Assembly (NCBI GenBank): GCA_947631945.1
Contig: CANRNI010000006.1
Span: 17,946 to 81,945 of the forward strand
Direction: 5' to 3'
Source of the DNA: an uncultured Clostridia bacterium
GTDB taxonomy: Bacteria; Bacillota; Clostridia; Oscillospirales; Acutalibacteraceae
DNA: 64,000 bases
Shown: positions 58,900-64,000 of the stretch, in pieces
How positions within the stretch are numbered: the first letter of the stretch is position 1
Layout: each line of letters begins with the position of its first letter
Position numbers and translations under genes: made by a program
The notes under the pieces: model-generated
What the model was told of the DNA's origin: nothing
Databases searched by the model: none
The model's input: only the letters and a program-made list of their open reading frames with translations

Positions 58900-59835
58900 A
58901 TGGGTTTTATTATCATTTTCGCGGTTCTTATTTTGTTCTTGCTTGTATTAATCATTGCAAATATCAAAATCGTACCGCAGTCAAAAGCGTATGTAGTTGA
59001 AAGACTCGGTGCGTATAAATGTACGTGGCAGACGGGACTTCACGTTAAAATTCCTTTTATTGAAAAAATTTCAAAGGTGGTTTCTCTAAAAGAAAAGGTT
59101 GCGGATTTTCCTCCTCAGCCCGTTATAACCAAGGATAACGTAACAATGCAGATAGATACGGTTGTGTTCTATCAGATTACGGACCCCAAGCTTTTCACAT
59201 ACGGAGTTGAACACCCCGTAGCCGCTATAGAAAATCTTACGGCTACAACGCTAAGAAACATCATAGGCGAAATGGAGCTTGACCATACTCTGACGTCGAG
59301 AGATGTAATTAACGCCAAAATAAGAGGAATCCTCGATGAGGCGACCGACCCGTGGGGAATAAAGGTAAACCGCGTAGAGCTTAAAAATATTTTCCCGCCC
59401 AAGGAAATACAGGACGCTATGGAAAAACAGATGAAAGCCGAGCGCGAACGCAGAGAGGCTATACTGAGAGCCGAGGGCGAAAAGGCAAGTAAAATACTTG
59501 TAGCCGAAGGTCAGAAAGAATCTCAGATACTTGCCGCCGAGGGTGAAAAACAGGCGGCGATACTCCACGCCGAGGCTATTAAGGAAGCTAAAATACGCGA
59601 GGCGGAGGGCGAAGCGGAAGCAATTGTAGCCGTTCAGAGAGCAAAGAGCGAGGGTATTAAGCTGCTTAATGAATCCGCTCCCACAAAGGAAGTGCTTACG
59701 ATTAAGAGCCTTGACGCTTTTACGGCGGCCGCCGACGGCAAAGCTACAAAAATCATCATTCCGTCGGAGATTCAGGGACTTGCATCTCTCGCCACTACGA
59801 CTGCGGAGCTTTTTGACAAGGAATCAAAGAAATAA
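58900..59835 (+). CDS. SPFH/band-7 (stomatin-like) protein
   Basis: VPQSKAYVVERLGAYKCTWQTGLHVKIPFIEKI...LDEATDPWGIKVNRVELKNIFPPKEIQDAMEKQMKAERERREAIL. Confidence 0.95.
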   Translation: MGFIIIFAVLILFLLVLIIANIKIVPQSKAYVVERLGAYKCTWQTGLHVKIPFIEKISKVVSLKEKVADFPPQPVITKDNVTMQIDTVVFYQITDPKLFTYGVEHPVAAIENLTATTLRNIIGEMELDHTLTSRDVINAKIRGILDEATDPWGIKVNRVELKNIFPPKEIQDAMEKQMKAERERREAILRAEGEKASKILVAEGQKESQILAAEGEKQAAILHAEAIKEAKIREAEGEAEAIVAVQRAKSEGIKLLNESAPTKEVLTIKSLDAFTAAADGKATKIIIPSEIQGLASLATTTAELFDKESKK

Positions 59836-60010
59836 AGGAACCACTGAATAAATCACGCCTGACGGCTGAACGCACATCTTGCGCCGAGATTTCCCGTCAT
59901 TTTTGCCAAAAGCTCCTTGAAATACGTCAGTATTCCTGCGTCACTTTTGTCAATCTGACGAAAAATCTCATGACGCAATCTGCACGTTCGATTTAATCAG
60001 TGCTTCCTAA
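59833..60010. repeat. Repeat B copy 2; starts at the stop codon of the SPFH gene
   Basis: TAAAGGAACCACTGAATAAATC ... GATTTAATCAGTGCTTCCTAA. Confidence 0.87.
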
Positions 60011-60019
60011 AATAAGTAA

Positions 60020-60170
60020 AGGCAGTACCGCGCAATCTTTGTGCGGTACTGCTTGTCGAAAAACTTGATGCAAAGAGTATAAAAGTTTCGGTCAAGCCTT
60101 TACAAAGGCTTGCAGGGGTCACGGGAACAGCGTCACCGTGTCGCGCTCCGCAGAGCGCGAAATCTCCTTT
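60020..60170. repeat. Repeat C copy 3 (hairpin plus conserved tail)
   Basis: GGCAGTACCGCGCAATCTTTGTGCGGTACTGC then ttgtcgaaaaacttgatgcaaagagtataaaagtttcggtcaagcc... Confidence 0.82.
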
Positions 60171-60214
60171 TGCCTTAAATATTTTATTTTTCTATTAATA
60201 ATTGGATTTTTTTC

Positions 60215-60242
60215 TTGACAAATTTCATTTTCGGATTATAAT
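60215..60242 (+). promoter_or_regulatory. Promoter TTGACA-16-TATAAT
   Basis: Upstream of the metallophosphoesterase gene. Confidence 0.65.
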
Positions 60243-60262
60243 TATTTCTGTCAATTTATTAT

Positions 60263-60340
60263 TGAGGCATTACCGCACAGTTAGTGGATAACGTCTTTGT
60301 CGCGCGTATGTACGGCAAAATTCAGGCGGTATTGTCTTGA
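60263..60340. repeat. Internally deleted mini repeat A (~77 bp) between promoter and start codon
   Basis: TGAGGCATTACCGCACAGTTAGTGG ... CAGGCGGTATTGTCTTGA. Confidence 0.7.
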
Positions 60341-60358
60341 TTTTATGGAGGGAACAGA

Positions 60359-61516
60359 ATGAAAAAATTTATTTCTTTGATGTTAAGCGTTCTTTTGATT
60401 TTATGCGCGGCAATGCCTTTAGCTTCGGCGGCAACTCCCGCGGAGGAAGCAAAATTACAGTTTAACGAGGACGGCACGTTTAAAATACTGAATATTTCCG
60501 ATATCCAGGACGGAGCCAAGCTTTTGGGCATAACGGCAAAATTCATGAAAGCCGCTATAGAGAAAGAACAGCCCGATCTTATCATACTTACGGGTGATAA
60601 TATTTCGGGTTACCGCACTCTTTCAGCCGCAAAAACGGAAAAGGGCATAAGGGCGTATATGGATATTCTCGAAGGATACGGCATTCCCGTAGCTATTGTT
60701 TTCGGCAACCACGACGAATACGAAAGCGGTCTTACTAAGGAAGAACAGATGGCTATTTACAACAGCTATGAATGTGATATTTCTTACGACGACGGCGAAG
60801 ATATCTGGGGCTGCGGCACATACAATGTACCGATTTACGCGTCCGACGACGATACGAAAGTGGTTTTCAACTGCTGGCTGTTTGATACAGGCGACAGAGA
60901 CGACAACGGCGATTACGACCACGTTAAAGAGAGCCAGCTCAACTGGTATAAGGCAAAATCAGACGAACTCAAAGCCGCGAACGGCGGTAAGGTTGTTCCC
61001 TCGATAGCGTTCCAGCATATAATCGTTCCCGAGATTTACGATGCCCTCAAGGAAACCGATATGTCAACGAAAGGCGCGGTATTTAAATACGGCAAAGCTT
61101 ACGTTCTTCCCGATAATGCAAAGGAAGGCAGCAAGCTCGGCGAATCGCCCTGTCCTTCCGGAACAAACGGCGGCGAATTTGACGCGTTCAAAGCTCAGGG
61201 AGACGTTCTCGCTGTAGTATCCGGTCACGACCACTGCAATTCATTCATTATCCCCTATGAAGGCATTGATATTATAAATACTCCCACCTGCGGCTTCAGA
61301 TCCTATGGCAGCAACGACTCAAGAGGAATCAGAGTTATCACTCTTAACGAAGCGAATCCCAATACATATGAAACAAGCATAGTATCGGTTCCCGAAGTTC
61401 TCGGCAATGACACGGGCGCAATGATAAGCTATAAATTCTATGGCTTCTTCGGTGAAGTTTATAATTTCTTCTACGGTCTTTGGACAAAAATCTCGAGCAT
61501 TTTGGGTATAGACTGA
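60359..61516 (+). CDS. Secreted metallophosphoesterase (calcineurin-like)
   Basis: Signal peptide; FKILNISDIQDG, LIILTGDNISG, AIVFGNHDEY, AVVSGHDHCNSF; hydrophobic C-terminal tail. Confidence 0.92.
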   Translation: MKKFISLMLSVLLILCAAMPLASAATPAEEAKLQFNEDGTFKILNISDIQDGAKLLGITAKFMKAAIEKEQPDLIILTGDNISGYRTLSAAKTEKGIRAYMDILEGYGIPVAIVFGNHDEYESGLTKEEQMAIYNSYECDISYDDGEDIWGCGTYNVPIYASDDDTKVVFNCWLFDTGDRDDNGDYDHVKESQLNWYKAKSDELKAANGGKVVPSIAFQHIIVPEIYDALKETDMSTKGAVFKYGKAYVLPDNAKEGSKLGESPCPSGTNGGEFDAFKAQGDVLAVVSGHDHCNSFIIPYEGIDIINTPTCGFRSYGSNDSRGIRVITLNEANPNTYETSIVSVPEVLGNDTGAMISYKFYGFFGEVYNFFYGLWTKISSILGID

Positions 61517-61532
61517 TTTTATACTGCGAAAT

Positions 61533-61709
61533 TAAGGCAATACCGCATAATTATTGTCGTGCAGATGTGCCAAGAGATTTTTCGTCAGATTGACAAAAAT
61601 GACGCAGGAATACTGACGTATTTCAAGGAGTTTTTGGCAAAGATGACGGGAAATCTCGGTGCAGATGCGCGGCAAAGGCGATAGCCGTTAATTGTGTGGT
61701 ATTGCCTTA
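61533..61709. repeat. Repeat A copy 7 (inverted)
   Basis: TAAGGCAATACCGCATAATTATTGTCGTGCAG ... GTTAATTGTGTGGTATTGCCTTA. Confidence 0.87.
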
Positions 61710-61797
61710 AAGTACAAAGCGCGCCGCTCATTATGAACGGCGCGTCAACGTCTTTAGATGCAGTCTCACAACCAAACGGGAGGTGCTGTGTACGTAT

Positions 61798-62634
61798 ATG
61801 AGAAAAGCAAAAGCATTCTTTGCGGCGGCGGTTATTATTATAGTTGCCGGAGCGTCCGCCGCTGTGTGGTATATGAACGAAAAGGGATATATCGGCAAAA
61901 ACAGCAATCAAATATCAAGTGAGGCGTTTGAAAATTCAATTGATTACAGCGCCGATACGGACATAAAATCCGACGACGCGGAACGTACCGATAAAGTACC
62001 CGCGAATAAAACCGACGAAAATATAACGGCAAAACCGAACGAAAACTACACAGAGAATAAACAAAAGGATAACCGGGATACACAGAATATCAACGAATCG
62101 GACATCAACGAATTTTTAAGCGTTTTTTCCCGAGTTTATTTTGCCGAAAACAAAGATTATTCATGCGATAAATACAGCGATTACGAGGTTATACGCTTTG
62201 CTTATTCGCATATTTTCAGGACAGAGCGCAGTTCCGTGATAACAAGACAGACCGATGATAACATCGGAAGTTATTTCGGAGTTCCGTATGATAAGGTAAA
62301 CGAGGTACTTGAAGAATATCTCGGAATAACGGCGGATAGGGAAGGCGTTTATACCGAAAAGCCGTACGAATTTTTTAATTATGACAACGGATATTTTTAT
62401 ACTCCGGCGGCGGAGGGGCTCGGTTTTCAAAATCTCGCAATTGCCGATTCCGTAATAAAAAAGGACGAATCGGATAATCTGTATGAAGTATCGTTTACCG
62501 TTTACTCATCGTCCGTAAACTGCGATATGAGTTCGGAGGAAGCAAAGGAAAAAGGAGAAAAATACGCGGCAGGAAAAGCGGAAATCGAAATAACAGACGG
62601 TAATTATATTTTAAAGTCATATGCGATTAAATGA
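61798..62634 (+). CDS. Membrane-anchored hypothetical protein
   Basis: MRKAKAFFAAAVIIIVAGASAAVWYM anchor, acidic/Asn-rich linker, C-terminal domain of unknown family. Confidence 0.65.
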   Translation: MRKAKAFFAAAVIIIVAGASAAVWYMNEKGYIGKNSNQISSEAFENSIDYSADTDIKSDDAERTDKVPANKTDENITAKPNENYTENKQKDNRDTQNINESDINEFLSVFSRVYFAENKDYSCDKYSDYEVIRFAYSHIFRTERSSVITRQTDDNIGSYFGVPYDKVNEVLEEYLGITADREGVYTEKPYEFFNYDNGYFYTPAAEGLGFQNLAIADSVIKKDESDNLYEVSFTVYSSSVNCDMSSEEAKEKGEKYAAGKAEIEITDGNYILKSYAIK

Positions 62635-62760
62635 CAATGAATTTTCGTCTGATTATAAAAAGAGCTTTTATTTTTATGAAAAAATATCCATTAACAAACT
62701 ACCGCTTTTATAGAGAACCATTTTTGTTAATTTTAACGGATAAAAAAATCAAAAAAAGTA

Positions 62761-62789
62761 TTGATTTGTTAATTGAAATATGATATTAT
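62761..62789 (+). promoter_or_regulatory. Promoter TTGATT-17-TATTAT
   Basis: Upstream of the dockerin-only gene. Confidence 0.55.
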
Positions 62790-62902
62790 ACATATGTTCT
62801 TGTATAATCGTTTCACAAGACAAGTTATTTTACAGTGATTTTAAATTCCCGGAATTTGCCGGGATATGGTCACGCAAAAAAAATCAAGGAGGAATTTTTA
62901 TC

Positions 62903-63328
62903 ATGAGCAAAAATCTTAAGACACTTATTTGCTGCATACTCGCTCTCGTTTTTGTTGCGGGTACCGTTGTTGCCGTTTTTGCCGACAGTACAGGAGCTCT
63001 TACAGAAGTAGCATCTAATGAAGCAAACACAGATATTGATGAGCCCGCGACCGGATCGGACGAACCTGCATCTGAGCCCGCAAAAGAGTTAAAACTCGGT
63101 GACGTTAACTTTGACGGCATTATCAATGCGGCCGACGCGCGTCTTACTCTTCGTATTTCCGCGAAACTTGAAGTACCCACGGCAGAGCAGCTTATCGTTG
63201 CCAATGTTATTACTGACAACGAGATTCTTGCAAACGACGCAAGACTTATACTTAGAGTATCGGCAAAGCTTCAGCCCGAATCCGATTTTGGTAAGGCTGT
63301 TGTTGAAATGCCCTCTGAAGAAGCTTAA
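62903..63328 (+). CDS. Small secreted protein consisting of signal peptide, acidic linker and dockerin-type repeats
   Basis: GDVNFDGIINAADARLTLRISAKL...VITDNEILANDARLILRVSAKL; AAGGAGG RBS before ATG at 62903. Confidence 0.82.
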   Translation: MSKNLKTLICCILALVFVAGTVVAVFADSTGALTEVASNEANTDIDEPATGSDEPASEPAKELKLGDVNFDGIINAADARLTLRISAKLEVPTAEQLIVANVITDNEILANDARLILRVSAKLQPESDFGKAVVEMPSEEA

Positions 63329-63339
63329 TAAGTAAGAAC

Positions 63340-63377
63340 ATAAAACGGCGTCTGTATCAAACAGCCGCCGTTTTTTT
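63340..63377 (+). terminator. Rho-independent terminator
   Basis: AAAACGGCG...CGCCGTTTTTTTCTTTT. Confidence 0.75.
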
Positions 63378-63404
63378 CTTTTGTATTTTAGTTTTTTTTG
63401 CCAA

Positions 63405-63474
63405 AAGTTGGGTAATAAAAAGGAAAAGTCAAGAACAGCAGTCGATGTTAAGCGGCAGTTTGTTGTCGTTTTCA
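63405..63474. mobile_element. Remnant of an ISL3-like 3' end (IR plus last codons of a transposase)
   Basis: agttgggtaataaaaaggaaaagtcaag...; reverse complement encodes KRQQTAA*, matching the intact copy, preceded in frame by TGA. Confidence 0.7.
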
Positions 63475-63610
63475 GTCATATCCAGCTTACACAAAATTTT
63501 CTGTCATGCTGGCGCCGTTTTTTGAAAAACTTTGAAGTGGAGCTTAGCGGGGAACGGAAAATGCTTTCAAAATATTATACCTCTTCAAGTTTTTTTAGGT
63601 TCATTGTCAA

Positions 63611-64000
63611 TAGTTGGGGTAATAAAAGGAAAAAGTCAAGATCAATCAAATGAGTTAAGCTGCTGTTTGTTGTCGTTTTAAAGATTGATGAGAAAAAATA
63701 TGTAAGATACGGTTACGAAAACGTTTGAAATTCTTATAGCCGTAAGCATTTCTTTTCAGCACTTTAATCTTGTTGTTGCAGCCTTCGGTAAAGCCGTTTG
63801 TTATAGGTAATGACAGCGAGTTGGCAATACCTGTATACCAATTGCGCATTGTTTTTGCGCACTTTTCGAATTGCGGAATACCGCAACATTCGGCATTTTC
63901 AATCCATTCATTCAAAGCAATTTTAGCCGATTCGCTATCTTTATGATAGATGATTTTCAAAAATTCTTCTTTGTACCAATACGCTCTGCTTATATTTACC
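63611..64000 (-). mobile_element. ISL3-like insertion sequence, truncated by the window edge
   Basis: IR-like agttggggtaataaaaggaaaaagtcaag outside the transposase 3' end. Confidence 0.75.
63655..64000 (-). CDS. ISL3-family (IS204/IS1001/IS1096/IS1165) transposase, C-terminal part; frame open to the window edge
   Basis: NISRAYWYKEEFLKIIYHKDS...SLPITNGFTEGCNNKIKVLKRNAYGYKNFKRFRNRIL. Confidence 0.9.
   Translation of the reverse strand, partial: VNISRAYWYKEEFLKIIYHKDSESAKIALNEWIENAECCGIPQFEKCAKTMRNWYTGIANSLSLPITNGFTEGCNNKIKVLKRNAYGYKNFKRFRNRILHIFSHQSLKRQQTAA

Overview
This 64 kb window looks like a spore-former-related Clostridia/Ruminococcaceae-like genome, probably gut-associated. Most of it is ordinary chromosomal backbone: mntP, a bile-salt-hydrolase-like enzyme, a GH31 glycosidase, thiI plus cysteine desulfurase, yunB, ligA, trmO, a NUDIX hydrolase, a tandem glycine riboswitch with an AGCS transporter, ridA/ilvA, MATE, nnr, uxuA, a two-gene SufC/SufB-D module, argH, KtrAB-like K+ uptake, soj-like parA, glgA, mreBCD/PBP2/minD-like, a sirtuin, and nfeD/SPFH. 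Accessory content includes large secreted surface proteins, four dockerin-bearing secreted proteins (three next to an ECF sigma/DUF4367 pair), and a truncated ISL3-like transposase at the right edge. The most unusual layer is intergenic. (i) A ~177-bp hairpin-forming, TA-flanked MITE-like family has a conserved core and two interchangeable, matched terminal-inverted-repeat types. (ii) Arrays of a 7-bp unit (TTGTCAA/TTGTACA) mostly occur as inward-facing inverted pairs between genes; one pair encloses a K+ channel regulatory gene, one encloses a MITE, and several array copies supply the stop codon of the adjacent gene. (iii) A three-copy, multi-hairpin element sits directly behind gene-specific terminator-like hairpins. 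All calls come from reading the sequence and the ORF track; no database search was run.
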